NCBI RefSeq assembly: GCF_002213425.1 | Contig: NZ_NJGV01000001.1 | Location: forward strand, 124,001 to 188,000 | Source of the DNA: Herbaspirillum aquaticum | GTDB lineage: Bacteria > Pseudomonadota > Gammaproteobacteria > Burkholderiales > Burkholderiaceae_D | DNA length: 64,000 nt | Direction: 5' to 3' | Part shown: positions 9,378 to 18,330 of the stretch, in pieces | Layout: every line of letters starts with the position of its first letter | Numbering within the stretch: position 1 is the stretch's first letter | Position numbers and translations under genes: made by a program | Notes under the pieces: model-generated | Told to the model about the DNA's origin: nothing | Seen by the model: only the letters and a program-made list of their open reading frames with translations | Databases searched by the model: none

Positions 9378-9390
9378 TGCTGCCCTGCAA
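9378..9390 (+). promoter_or_regulatory. Putative PhaR (PhbF) operator
   Basis: TGCTGCCCTGCAA matches the motif TG-N-TGC-N3-GCAA that I recall being proposed for the Herbaspirillum seropedicae PhbF repressor (recalled from memory). It overlaps an inverted repeat CCTGC-AAAAA-GCAGG (9384-9398) and lies 10 bases after the TATAAT. This position fits autorepression of phaR by roadblock. Confidence 0.5.
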
Positions 9391-9545
9391 AAAGCAGGCG
9401 GCAGACAGCAGGAGAGAGAAGAAGCAAGGAGAGGACAGCGCAATGTCCCGGACGCCTGCGGGTGAGGACTGCATCGAAGCCACCCGCCACCGCTGCAAAC
9501 CAAGGCCGGCAAGACGGCTGCAATGAGAGAGAGACTGGACTTCAG

Positions 9546-10112
9546 ATGACTACTGCAAAAAATTCGGCAGATCGCTTGATCAAGAAATACCCCAACCGCC
9601 GACTTTACGATACCCAGACCAGTTCCTACATTACGCTCACCGACGTGAAGCAACTGGTGCTGGACAATGAAGAATTCACCGTGGTCGATGCCAAGAGCGG
9701 CGACGACCTGACCCGCAGCATCCTGCTGCAGATCATCCTGGAAGAAGAGTCGCACGGCGTGCCGATGTTCTCCAGCGGCGCGCTGTCGCAGATCATCCGC
9801 TACTATGGCCATGCCATGCAGGGCATGATGGGCAACTACCTGGAAAAGAACATCCAGACTTTCATCGACATCCAGAACAAGCTGGCTGAAAATTCCAAGG
9901 GCTTCTATGAAGGCAAGCCCTTCAGCCCCGAGATGTGGACGCAGTTCATGAATGTGCAAGGTCCGATGATGCAAGGCATGATGAGCAACTACATCGAACA
10001 GAGCAAGAACCTGTTCATCCAGATGCAGGAGCAGATGCAGAGCCAGACCAAGAACATGTTCGGCACCTTCCCCTTCGGTGCTCCCGGCACGCCGCCGGAC
10101 CAGAAGAAGTAA
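9546..10112 (+). CDS. phaR: Polyhydroxyalkanoate synthesis repressor PhaR
   Basis: PhaR represses phasin and PHB genes and is released from DNA when it binds PHB granules. The 188-residue protein starts with the conserved DNA-binding domain (LIKKYPNRRLYDTQTSSYITL, residues about 11-31) and continues with the PHB-accumulation domain. Its C-terminal half is rich in Met and Gln (MQGMMGNYLEKNIQ, IQMQEQMQSQ), suited to granule contact. The frame is open 118 codons upstream, but MTTAKNSADRLIKKYPNRRLYD is the family start. Herbaspirillum literature calls it phbF. Confidence 0.95.
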   Translation: MTTAKNSADRLIKKYPNRRLYDTQTSSYITLTDVKQLVLDNEEFTVVDAKSGDDLTRSILLQIILEEESHGVPMFSSGALSQIIRYYGHAMQGMMGNYLEKNIQTFIDIQNKLAENSKGFYEGKPFSPEMWTQFMNVQGPMMQGMMSNYIEQSKNLFIQMQEQMQSQTKNMFGTFPFGAPGTPPDQKK

Positions 10113-10131
10113 GCGGCCGTCCGGCTGCAAT

Positions 10132-10166
10132 AGCAAAACGGCCCCGTGTGGGCCGTTTTGCTTTTG
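10132..10166 (+). terminator. Intrinsic terminator after phaR
   Basis: A 13-pair stem (AGCAAAACGGCCC at 10132-10144 with GGGCCGTTTTGCT at 10150-10162) and a five-base loop run into TTTT. It ends phaR transcription ahead of rimO. Confidence 0.88.
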
Positions 10167-10307
10167 TGGCTTGGCCGCACGTGCAGGTAAGCCAAAATCG
10201 GGCACAGCCGGGCGGACGATGTACAATAGCGCCCTGATTTTTAAAGCATTTTTCGCTTTTTCCCGTATTTTCGGCCGTTTGCGGCCCGTCTCACTGAGCC
10301 TTCTGCC

Positions 10308-11684
10308 ATGTCCAACCCGTCTTCTCCCGCCACCCCGGCCTTGCCCAAGGTCGGCTTCGTCTCCCTCGGCTGCCCCAAGGCACTGGTCGATTCCGAACAG
10401 ATCCTGACCCAGCTGCGCGCCGAAGGCTACGATACCGCCAAGTCCTACGACGGCGCCGACCTGGTGATCGTCAATACCTGCGGCTTCATCGATGCCGCCG
10501 TGCAGGAGTCGCTGGACGCCATCGGTGAAGCCCTGAACGAAAACGGCAAGGTCATCGTCACCGGTTGCCTGGGCGCCAAGAAGGATGCCGATGGCGACGA
10601 CATCATCCAGAAAATCCACCCCAAGGTCCTTGAAGTGACCGGCCCCCACGCCGTGGGCGAAGTCATGCAGGCCGTGCACAAGCACCTGCCCAAGCCGCAT
10701 GCCCCTTTCATCGACCTGGTGCCGCCGCAGGGTGTCAAGCTGACCCCCAAGCATTTCGCCTACCTGAAGATTTCTGAAGGCTGCAACCATCGCTGCAGCT
10801 TCTGCATCATCCCCTCCATGCGCGGCGACCTGGTCTCGCGTCCCATCGCCGACGTCATGCTGGAGGCCGAAAACCTCTTCAAGGCCGGCGTCAAGGAATT
10901 GCTGGTGATCTCCCAGGACACCAGCGCCTATGGCGTGGATGTGAAGTTACGTACCGGTTTCTGGAACGGCAAGCCGATCAAGACCCACATGACCCAGCTG
11001 GTCGGTGCCCTGGGTGAACTGGCCCAGCAGTATGGCGCCTGGGTGCGCCTGCACTATGTGTATCCGTACCCGCACGTGGACCAGATCATTCCGCTGATGG
11101 CCGAAGGCAAGATCCTGCCCTACCTGGACGTGCCACTGCAGCATGCCCATCCGGACGTGCTCAAGCGCATGAAACGCCCCGCCAATGGCGAGAAGAACAT
11201 CGAGCGCATCCAGGCCTGGCGCGCCCTGTGCCCGGACATCACGATCCGCTCCACCTTCATCGCCGGCTTCCCCGGCGAGACCGAGGCTGAATTCGAGTAC
11301 CTGCTGGACTTCCTGAAGGAAGCCGAGATCGACCGCCTGGGCTGCTTCGCCTATTCCCCGGTGGAAGGTGCCACCGCCAACGAGATCGCCAATCCGGTGC
11401 CGGAAGAAGTGCGCGAAGAACGCCGTGGCCGCGTCATGCAATTGCAGGAAGAAATTTCCAAGAAGCGCCTGCAAGCCAAGGTCGGCAAGACCCTGCGCGT
11501 GCTCATCGATGAAGTGGACCGCAATGGCGGCACCGGCCGCACCTATTCGGATGCACCGGAGATCGATGGCGTGGTCTACGTCAAGCCGCCGTTCGAACCC
11601 CATCGCAAGCTGGAAGTGGGCCAGTTCGTCGACGTGCGCATCACCGCCGCCGATGCCCACGACCTGTGGGGCGCAGCTGAGTGA
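10308..11684 (+). CDS. rimO: Ribosomal protein S12 methylthiotransferase RimO
   Basis: RimO adds a methylthio group to the conserved Asp of ribosomal protein S12 using radical SAM chemistry and two iron-sulfur clusters. The 458-residue protein shows the N-terminal methylthiotransferase cysteines (Cys22, Cys58, Cys87), the radical SAM triad CNHRCSFC (Cys159, 163, 166) and a C-terminal TRAM domain (about 390-455). The next gene's ATG overlaps the rimO stop by one base. Confidence 0.96.
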   Translation: MSNPSSPATPALPKVGFVSLGCPKALVDSEQILTQLRAEGYDTAKSYDGADLVIVNTCGFIDAAVQESLDAIGEALNENGKVIVTGCLGAKKDADGDDIIQKIHPKVLEVTGPHAVGEVMQAVHKHLPKPHAPFIDLVPPQGVKLTPKHFAYLKISEGCNHRCSFCIIPSMRGDLVSRPIADVMLEAENLFKAGVKELLVISQDTSAYGVDVKLRTGFWNGKPIKTHMTQLVGALGELAQQYGAWVRLHYVYPYPHVDQIIPLMAEGKILPYLDVPLQHAHPDVLKRMKRPANGEKNIERIQAWRALCPDITIRSTFIAGFPGETEAEFEYLLDFLKEAEIDRLGCFAYSPVEGATANEIANPVPEEVREERRGRVMQLQEEISKKRLQAKVGKTLRVLIDEVDRNGGTGRTYSDAPEIDGVVYVKPPFEPHRKLEVGQFVDVRITAADAHDLWGAAE

Positions 11685-12094
11685 TGCGCTCGCTCCTGAC
11701 GGTGCTGGTGCTGTGCTGTGCCAGCGTGCTCACGCCGGCGCGGGCAGCCACCGCCGGCCCCGCTGCCAATGCGCCTGAAGGTTCCCTGCAGAAGACCCTG
11801 ATGACGCACGCCCTGGTGCTGCGCGGCCAGATCGACGGGCGCGACATCCAGCTCTCGTTGCAGCCCAAGAAGAATGAGGACGGTCTCGAAGGGCGCTACT
11901 TCTTCTTCGGCGGCTCACCCGAAATCCTGGTGGCCGGCGAGGTCGAGGGCGATGACCTGCTCATGGAAGAATCGGTCAACGGCAAGGATGTGTCGGGTCA
12001 ATGGGAAGGGCACCGCCAGGGCCAGTCCATCACCGGGACCTGGTCCAGCGCCGATGGCAGCATCAGCAAGCCCTTTGCCTTGCAGTTGCCCTGA
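11684..12094 (+). CDS. Small exported protein of unknown function
   Basis: A 136-residue product with a clear Sec signal peptide ([21 protein letters not shown], cleaved near residue 21-23). The mature domain alternates polar and hydrophobic residues and is rich in Gly and Thr, like a small beta-barrel or beta-sandwich (GRYFFFGGSPEILVAGEVEGD ... GQSITGTW). I do not recognise the family. The ATG overlaps the rimO stop, implying translational coupling; a GTG one codon upstream is the alternative start. Nothing in the sequence links it to S12 modification. Confidence 0.8.
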   Translation: MRSLLTVLVLCCASVLTPARAATAGPAANAPEGSLQKTLMTHALVLRGQIDGRDIQLSLQPKKNEDGLEGRYFFFGGSPEILVAGEVEGDDLLMEESVNGKDVSGQWEGHRQGQSITGTWSSADGSISKPFALQLP

Positions 12095-12287
12095 GCACCG
12101 GCAGGCCGCGAAGGCCAAACGACGGCGCTGTACAGGCGATATGAAACAGGCTTCATGCTGTTACGCCATCGTCGCCATTTCACGGGCCTTCCGGCCGCTT
12201 CTGTTGCTTTCGATGTGAACAAGCTGCGCGTATAGTGAGGCCTTTGCGCCCCGTCCCTGGGGCGCCATCGTTTCCAGAGGCAGATCC

Positions 12288-13484
12288 GTGTCCGATTCCA
12301 AAGCAACGTCCCCCGCATCCTCTCTCCCGCTCGACCCCCAGACCGCACTGGTCCACAGCAGCTACCGCGCCCCGGAGGGGTTTGAAGCCTTCCCGGTCGG
12401 CATCCATCATGCCTCTACCGTGCTGTTTCCCAACGTGGCCGCCATGCGTTCGCGCGACTGGCGCGAAAAGCTGGGCTACACCTACGGTTTGCACGGCACC
12501 CCGACCAGCTTCGTGCTGGAAGCGCGGCTGGCCGAGATCGAGGGCGGCACCTATTGCCGGGTCACGCCCAGTGGCCTGGCCGCCATCGCCATGGTCAACT
12601 TCGCCTTCTTGAAAAGCGGCGACGATGTGCTGCTGCCGGATAACGTGTATGGCCCCAGCAAAGACCTGGGCCAGTGGCTGGAGCGCGATTTCCAGATCAC
12701 CGCACGCTTCTATGATCCGATGATCGGTGCCGGCCTGGCCGACCTGATCCAGCCCAATACCCGCCTGGTGTGGACCGAGGCGCCGGGCTCGGTGTCCATG
12801 GAAGTGCCCGATATCCCGGCCCTGTGCCGCGCCGCCCATGAGAAGGGCGTGCTGGTGGCCATCGACAATACCTGGGCCGCCGGCATCGCCTTCAAGGCCT
12901 TCGAGCACGGCGTCGACATCGTCATGCAAGCGGTCACCAAGTACCAGTCCGGCGGCTCGGATGTGCTCATGGGCGCGGTCATCGTGCGCGACCAGGCGCT
13001 CAACGAGAAGCTGGAACTGGCCCACATGCGCCTGGGCTTCGGCGTGGGCATGGATGACGTCTACATGGTCTTGCGCAGCCTGTCCTCGATGCGCCTGCGT
13101 TTCGAGGCCCACGACGCGGCCGCGCGCAAGGTCGCGGCCTGGCTCAAGCAACGCCCGGAAATCGTGGCGGTGCTGCACCCGGCCTTTGAGGATTGCCCTG
13201 GACACGCCCACTGGAAGCGTGACTTCACGGGCGCGGGCGGTTTGTTCTCGGTCATTTTCGATTCCCGTTACAGCGAAGAGCAGACCGACCGCTTCGTCGA
13301 CAGCCTGCAGCTCTTCAAGATCGGCTACAGCTGGGGCGGGGCGCATAGCCTCTGCGTGCCCTACCGCATGCGTGGCATGCGCCGCCAGTGGCAGCGTGAA
13401 GGCGTGCTGGTGCGCTTCAACATCGGGCTGGAAGCGCCCGCCGACCTCATTGCCGATATCGAGCAGGCGCTGGGCAAGCTGTAA
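12288..13484 (+). CDS. metC: Cystathionine beta-lyase
   Basis: MetC cleaves cystathionine to homocysteine, pyruvate and ammonia in methionine synthesis. The 398-residue protein is a Cys/Met-metabolism PLP enzyme: GTPT near residue 70, AIDNTW at 191-196 and the PLP lysine Lys218 in AVTKYQSGGSDVLMG. The Trp in SWGG and the NIGLE C-terminal motif fit beta-lyases. The start is GTG at 12288, preceded by AGAGG. Cystathionine gamma-lyase is a less likely alternative. It precedes the AT-richer flhDC leader. Confidence 0.9.
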   Translation: MSDSKATSPASSLPLDPQTALVHSSYRAPEGFEAFPVGIHHASTVLFPNVAAMRSRDWREKLGYTYGLHGTPTSFVLEARLAEIEGGTYCRVTPSGLAAIAMVNFAFLKSGDDVLLPDNVYGPSKDLGQWLERDFQITARFYDPMIGAGLADLIQPNTRLVWTEAPGSVSMEVPDIPALCRAAHEKGVLVAIDNTWAAGIAFKAFEHGVDIVMQAVTKYQSGGSDVLMGAVIVRDQALNEKLELAHMRLGFGVGMDDVYMVLRSLSSMRLRFEAHDAAARKVAAWLKQRPEIVAVLHPAFEDCPGHAHWKRDFTGAGGLFSVIFDSRYSEEQTDRFVDSLQLFKIGYSWGGAHSLCVPYRMRGMRRQWQREGVLVRFNIGLEAPADLIADIEQALGKL

Positions 13485-14176
13485 GCCGCTCTCCCGCCTG
13501 GTGCCACGTCAGCGCGCAGCAGGCGGGGGGGGGGGCTGCGCATCCCATTGCTCAGTTTGCACGCAAGAAATTGAATAAAGGTAAATGTCGCATCTGTTTA
13601 TCGATTTGAGACCTCCAGGCGCGTCATAAAATGGTAGTAATTCTCGATACGGGATCGCCCATCTTCAGGTCCGGTGTGAGGACGTTGCGCAAAAGTCATC
13701 AGCTTGCGTAAATCCTTGCAAGTTTTCTTCATCGACCTGCTGACGGAAACTACAGTTGAACTCAGCAGTCCCATGAAAAATCTGGATGAGCTAGTCGTCC
13801 CCCAGCAACATTCGAAGAGAAAACCTCGAAGATTTACAATTTATTTTGTTTCTTGTGTGACAACTTTGTTTTGTCATTTCAACCAAGAAAGCTTTTGATC
13901 GGGAAATTCCTGATTGTCGCTGAAACTCGCGAGCCTGCTCAGTCTTCCTCGCGCAGCACATGAAAGTTCATCAATATCCTCCTTCTCTGTAGGACAGACT
14001 CCTACAAGATGCTCCGGTCCGGTTCTGTCGAAAAATACCGACCAAGTCTAATTTCCCGCCTGTCCGCCCCCCCTCAGAATTGGCTTGCAGTCAAGTAAAT
14101 GTAAGCGATTGTAAGCAGCTCGACGCAGCATTGCGCCGGGTGAGCCGTAGGAAGTTCTTACCGAGGTGGGGTGCAA
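13485..14176 (+). promoter_or_regulatory. Long AT-richer leader region upstream of flhDC
   Basis: No convincing gene lies in these 692 bases. The DNA is visibly richer in A and T than the surroundings (about 13560-13900). It holds an 11-G run (13525-13535) and the inverted repeat TGACAA-N7-TTGTCA (13858-13876). It also holds a 17-base near-palindrome (13898-13914), a perfect TGTAGGA-N5-TCCTACA repeat (13988-14006) and two TGTAAGC copies exactly 10 bases apart (14100-14106, 14110-14116). This fits a heavily regulated master-regulator promoter; none of the sites is assigned to a known protein. Confidence 0.6.
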
Positions 14177-14494
14177 ATGAATACCAACGACATGATGGCG
14201 GAGATCCGCGATGCCAACCTGAGCTATCTCATGTTGGCGCAGCAAATGATCCGTTCGGACAAACCGACCGCAATCTTCCGTCTGGGCATCAGCGCCGAAA
14301 TCGCCGATCTGATCGAAGGCCTGTCCAACGTGCAGATCATGAAACTGGCGGCGACCAACATGATGTTGACCCGTTTCCGTTTCGACGACGGCGCCATCCT
14401 CGGCATGCTGACCAACTACAACAAGGACAAGAGCCTGGCGCAGTCACACGCGGCCATCCTGATGGCGTGTCAGCCCGGCGAACAAATTTCGTAA
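14177..14494 (+). CDS. flhD: Flagellar transcriptional activator subunit FlhD
   Basis: FlhD with FlhC forms the FlhD4C2 master activator of flagellar class II genes. The 105-residue protein matches the family throughout (IRDANLSYLMLAQQMIR, AIFRLGISAEIADLI, ATNMMLTRFRFDD). The site GAGGTGG at 14163-14169 is seven bases before the ATG at 14177, so that start is preferred over the in-frame GTG at 14171. flhC follows after 177 bases. Confidence 0.96.
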   Translation: MNTNDMMAEIRDANLSYLMLAQQMIRSDKPTAIFRLGISAEIADLIEGLSNVQIMKLAATNMMLTRFRFDDGAILGMLTNYNKDKSLAQSHAAILMACQPGEQIS

Positions 14495-14671
14495 AACAAC
14501 AAGACAAAAAGCATGGCCGGCGTGGCCAGGGACAGTCAACGCGCCGGAGGGGAAGACGTTCTACACAGTTATTCAGTTTGAGTCTTGCATTCATGCCTGA
14601 AAGTTCGCCCGCCCAAGGTCGGCGAATTGGGGTCAGGCAGTTTTATTACGAAATCACCGGGGGGTAGCACC

Positions 14672-15286
14672 ATGGCTAAGAAGAGCGTTGTCACAGAGGC
14701 GCAGGAAATTCAGCTGGCCATTGAACTGATCAACCTGGGGGCGCGCCTCCAGTTGCTGGAATCGGAAACTTCGCTGTCGCGTGAGCGCCTGCTGAAGCTG
14801 TACAAGGAATTGAAGGGCGTCTCGCCGCCCAAGGGCATGCTGCCGTTCTCGACGGACTGGTTCATCACCTGGCAGCCCAATATCCATTCGTCGCTGTTCA
14901 TCAACATCCACCGCTATCTGGTGGAGCATGCCCGCATCAGTGGCATCGAGGCAGTGATGAAGGCCTACAAGCTCTATCTGGAGCAAGTCGGCTACAACGA
15001 TGCCGGTGAGCCCGTGCTCTCGCTGACCCGTGCCTGGACGCTGGTGCGCTTCTTCGAAAGCAAGATGCTCATGACCACGCCTTGCTGCAAGTGCCATGGC
15101 CACTTCGTGGTGCATCGCCTGGACTTGCACCAGGACTACCTGTGCGGGCTGTGCCACATGCCCTCGCGTGCCGGCAAGACCAAGAAGGCCAAGGATGCGG
15201 TCATCATGGGTCTGGTCGAAGGCGCGCTGCCGGTCGCCGCTTCCGCTCCCCTGGCTGCCGAACCGGTGCTGGCCGCGGTGGCCTGA
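14672..15286 (+). CDS. flhC: Flagellar transcriptional activator subunit FlhC
   Basis: FlhC is the zinc-containing partner of FlhD. The 204-residue protein has the four zinc-binding cysteines in CCKC and CGLC (Cys138, 141, 158, 161), matching the spacing in E. coli FlhC. The N-terminal helical part reads EIQLAIELINLGARLQLLE. The frame is open 29 codons upstream, but MAKKSVVTEAQEIQLA with a GGGGGTAG-type site before it gives 14672. The Ala/Pro-rich C-terminal 30 residues look like a flexible tail. Confidence 0.96.
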   Translation: MAKKSVVTEAQEIQLAIELINLGARLQLLESETSLSRERLLKLYKELKGVSPPKGMLPFSTDWFITWQPNIHSSLFINIHRYLVEHARISGIEAVMKAYKLYLEQVGYNDAGEPVLSLTRAWTLVRFFESKMLMTTPCCKCHGHFVVHRLDLHQDYLCGLCHMPSRAGKTKKAKDAVIMGLVEGALPVAASAPLAAEPVLAAVA

Positions 15287-15382
15287 GCCAGCAGGGATGC
15301 ACCAGTGCCTTGCTGCGTGCGAGCAGCAGGGCGGTAATGGGCCAGGGTGTTCAACCAAAAAAGAATAAGGCCGATTGCCTCG

Positions 15383-16177
15383 ATGTCCGAACCTGAGAAT
15401 CACCCCGGCGCCGGGCGCAGGCCCCTGTGGCGGGCGCCGGCCATCCAGGCCCTGTTGCTGTTCGTGCTGGGCCTGGTCGGTGCCAATGTGGCCGATGTGC
15501 TGCTCCAGCGCGCGGGCCTGGCGCCTCTTTCCCCCCTCCAGACTTCCTTGCTGCATGGTGTCTTGGCCGCCCTGCTGGCGCGCCTGCGCCGCATGGCGGC
15601 GTGGTGGTGGCTGATCCTGCTGGTATTCCCGGTGGCTGCATTGGGCGCGGGCCAGCTGCACCTGCCGTCGTGGGTGTTCCTGGCGGTGTTCCTGTTCATG
15701 CTGGTGCTGTTCTGGTCGACCTTTCGCAGCCAGGTGCCGTTCTATCCTTCCGGGCAGACTGCCTGGGATGCGGTGGCCGGACTGCTGCCAGAGGGGCGGC
15801 CGATCCGCTTCATGGATATCGGCAGCGGCCTGGGCGGTGCCGTGCTGGACCTGTCGCGCCGCCGGCCCGACAGTGAATTCACCGGTATCGAGATTGCACC
15901 CCTGCCATGGCTGGTAAGCCGGGTCAGGGCGGCGCTGGCGGGCAATCGCTGCCGCTTTGTACGCGGCGACTACCTGCTGCTCGATTTCGGCAACTATGAC
16001 GTGGTGTTTGCCTACCTGTCGCCAGCGGCGATGGAGGCGCTGTGGCACAAGGCGCGCGCCGAGATGAAGCCGGGAACGCTGCTTCTGAGCTACGAATTTC
16101 ATATCCCCGGGACCACCCCGGATGTGGTGGTGGAGCCGGAGGACGGGGGCAGGGTGCTGCATGGGTGGCGCATGTGA
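15383..16177 (+). CDS. Membrane-anchored class I SAM-dependent methyltransferase
   Basis: A 264-residue protein with two parts. The N-terminal 115 residues form three or four hydrophobic segments (IQALLLFVLGLVGANVADVLL; AAWWWLILLVFPVAALGAG; WVFLAVFLFMLVLFW). The C-terminal 150 residues carry a Rossmann methyltransferase signature (FMDIGSGLGGAVLDLS, then FTGIEIAPLPW and FVRGDYLL). The substrate is unknown. It sits between flhC and motA on the same strand, 96 bases after flhC, so it is probably expressed with the motility genes. A protein-methylating or lipid-methylating role at the flagellar or chemoreceptor membrane is only speculation. Confidence 0.85.
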   Translation: MSEPENHPGAGRRPLWRAPAIQALLLFVLGLVGANVADVLLQRAGLAPLSPLQTSLLHGVLAALLARLRRMAAWWWLILLVFPVAALGAGQLHLPSWVFLAVFLFMLVLFWSTFRSQVPFYPSGQTAWDAVAGLLPEGRPIRFMDIGSGLGGAVLDLSRRRPDSEFTGIEIAPLPWLVSRVRAALAGNRCRFVRGDYLLLDFGNYDVVFAYLSPAAMEALWHKARAEMKPGTLLLSYEFHIPGTTPDVVVEPEDGGRVLHGWRM

Positions 16178-16366
16178 GGGTGCGCAAGCAAGGAGAGCCT
16201 TTACAGGGGCTGCGAGACGCGACGTATCAAGTTTGCGCCAATTCAGCCGTAAATCGAAAAGGAAGGGCGTTTTTCGGATATGTATTCCCCCATTTGCTTG
16301 ACTGGAATACCTGTAATCTGACGAACGTGAAAATACACTCAACGCCACAGGGACGGGAGTAGGCAC

Positions 16367-17227
16367 TTGCTAGTCATCATTGGATATATCGTGGTCATGG
16401 GGTCCGTCTTCGGCGGCTTTGCCCTGTCGGGCGGCCACCTGGGGGCACTGTTCCAGCCACTCGAACTGCTCATGATCGGCGGCGCCGCGCTGGGCGCTTT
16501 CCTGGTCGGTAACAACAACAAGGCGATCAAGGCCACCATGAAGGCCTTGCCTACGGTCTTCAAGGGCAGCACCTACACCAAGGCGCTGTACATGGAGCTG
16601 ATGGCACTGCTCTTCGAGATCCTCACCAAATCCCGTAAAGAGGGTTTGATGTCGATCGAAGGCGACATCGAAGAGCCGGAAAGCAGCCCCATCTTCAGCA
16701 AGTATCCGGGCGTGCTGGCGGACCATCACCTGATCGAATTCATGACCGACTACCTGCGCCTGATGGTCTCGGGCAACATGGATGCGTTCCAGATCGAAAA
16801 CCTGATGGACAACGAAATCGAGACCCATCACCACGAGGGCGAGATTCCGGTGCACTGCATCGCCAAGCTGGGCGACGGCATGCCGGCTTTCGGTATCGTG
16901 GCAGCGGTGATGGGCGTGGTGCACACCATGGAATCGGTGGGCATCCCGCCCTCCGAGCTGGGTATGCTGATCGCGCACGCGCTGGTCGGTACCTTCCTCG
17001 GTATCCTGCTGGCCTACGGTTTCGTGGGCCCGCTCTCGAGCTTGCTGGAACAGAAGCTGCACGAATCGACCAAGATCTACCAGTGCGTGAAGGTGACGCT
17101 GCTGGCCAGCCTCAATGGCTATGCCCCGGCACTGTCGATCGAATTCGGCCGCAAGGTCCTGTTCTCGACCGAACGTCCGACCTTCCTCGAACTGGAAGAG
17201 CACGTCAAGCAGGCCAAGGGCAAGTAA
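16367..17227 (+). CDS. motA: Flagellar motor stator protein MotA
   Basis: MotA with MotB forms the proton-conducting stator. The 286-residue protein matches E. coli MotA closely from its first residues (LVIIGYIVVMGSVFGGF), and has four membrane helices with the conserved GDGMPAFGIVAAVMGVVH segment. The start is TTG at 16367, supported by a GGGAG site 10 bases upstream and by the family N-terminus; no ATG alternative fits. motB begins 79 bases downstream. Confidence 0.95.
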   Translation: MLVIIGYIVVMGSVFGGFALSGGHLGALFQPLELLMIGGAALGAFLVGNNNKAIKATMKALPTVFKGSTYTKALYMELMALLFEILTKSRKEGLMSIEGDIEEPESSPIFSKYPGVLADHHLIEFMTDYLRLMVSGNMDAFQIENLMDNEIETHHHEGEIPVHCIAKLGDGMPAFGIVAAVMGVVHTMESVGIPPSELGMLIAHALVGTFLGILLAYGFVGPLSSLLEQKLHESTKIYQCVKVTLLASLNGYAPALSIEFGRKVLFSTERPTFLELEEHVKQAKGK

Positions 17228-17306
17228 GCGGTCGGCAGGCCGGCCCGGGGAGGCCGGCAGGCAGGGCGATTCACTCAGACATCAGTATTGAAGCAGGAGC
17301 ACAGGC

Positions 17307-18245
17307 ATGGCCGACGAAGGTCTACGTCCCATTATCGTCAAGCGGATCAAGAAAGGCGGCGGGGGTCACCACGGTGGCGCCTGGAAGATTGCCTATGCCG
17401 ACTTCGTGACCGCGATGATGGCCTTCTTCCTGCTGATGTGGCTGCTGGGTTCGACCGCCAAGGGCGACCTGAATGGTATCGCCGAATACTTCAAGACGCC
17501 GCTGAAGGTGGCCATGGCCGGTGGTTCCGGCAGTGGTGACGCCAACACGGTGCTGCCCGGCGGCGGCAAGGACTTGACCCGCCAGGACGGCCAGCTGCGC
17601 AAGGGCGAGAACGATGTGGTCTCGCGCAAGCAGAACCTGAAACAGGCACAGCAGGAACTGGAGCGCGCCGAGCGCACGCGCCTGGAGGAATTGAAGTCGC
17701 GCCTGGAAAAGGCCATCGACTCCAACCCGACCTTGAAGCAGTTCAAGAACCAGCTGTTGATCGACATCACTTCGGAAGGCCTGCGCATCCAGATCGTGGA
17801 CGAAAAGAACCGTCCCATGTTTGCCCTGGCCAGTGCGCAGTTGCAGCCCTACACCAAGGAAATCCTGCACGAGATCGGCCGCACCCTGAACGATGTGCCC
17901 AACAAGATCAGCCTGTCCGGCCACACCGATGCGACGCCTTATTCGCGCGGCGAGAAGGGGTACAGCAACTGGGAATTGTCGGCTGACCGTGCCAATGCCT
18001 CGCGCCGCGAACTCATTACCGGCGGCATGGATGAATCGAAGGTGCTGCGGGTGGTGGGCCTGTCCTCGGCGGTGCTGCTGGACAAGGAAGATCCGTTCAA
18101 CCCGATCAACCGCCGCATCAGCATCATCGTGATGAACAAGAAGGCCGAAGAGCTGGTGGAAAAGGATAGTGGCTCCTTGAACGTGCCCACCGACGCCACC
18201 GATGACGACGTGCAGCAGGGACTGAGTGCGCCGCCAAAGAACTGA
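17307..18245 (+). CDS. motB: Flagellar motor stator protein MotB
   Basis: The 312-residue protein has a short basic cytoplasmic N-terminus (KRIKKGGGGHHGG), a single membrane helix with the proton-carrying Asp32 (YADFVTAMMAFFLLMWLLG), a plug and linker, and an OmpA-like peptidoglycan-binding domain (about 150-275: LSGHTDATPY ... NWELSADRANASRREL). It anchors the MotA ring to the cell wall. The C-terminal 35 residues are acidic and variable. Confidence 0.95.
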   Translation: MADEGLRPIIVKRIKKGGGGHHGGAWKIAYADFVTAMMAFFLLMWLLGSTAKGDLNGIAEYFKTPLKVAMAGGSGSGDANTVLPGGGKDLTRQDGQLRKGENDVVSRKQNLKQAQQELERAERTRLEELKSRLEKAIDSNPTLKQFKNQLLIDITSEGLRIQIVDEKNRPMFALASAQLQPYTKEILHEIGRTLNDVPNKISLSGHTDATPYSRGEKGYSNWELSADRANASRRELITGGMDESKVLRVVGLSSAVLLDKEDPFNPINRRISIIVMNKKAEELVEKDSGSLNVPTDATDDDVQQGLSAPPKN

Positions 18246-18330
18246 CGGCAGGCACCGGGACGGGGTGGCTTGCGCAGGGTTTGCCAATGAAGCAGAAGTG
18301 TTCCAATTGAACAGGGGAAGAGAGCCGGAT

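Noticed and set aside
13704-13898. 64-residue open frame in the flhDC leader
   Set aside because: No ribosome site, no recognisable family, AT-driven composition, and it lies in a region better explained as regulatory DNA.
13988-14006. TGTAGGA-N5-TCCTACA as an RcsB box
   Set aside because: One base longer than the enterobacterial box and an Rcs phosphorelay is not expected in this lineage; kept only as an unassigned inverted repeat.
16250-16281. TAAA and TCGGATAT resembling a FliA (sigma-28) promoter before motA
   Set aside because: Spacing is about 20 instead of about 15 and the -10 part is a poor match.
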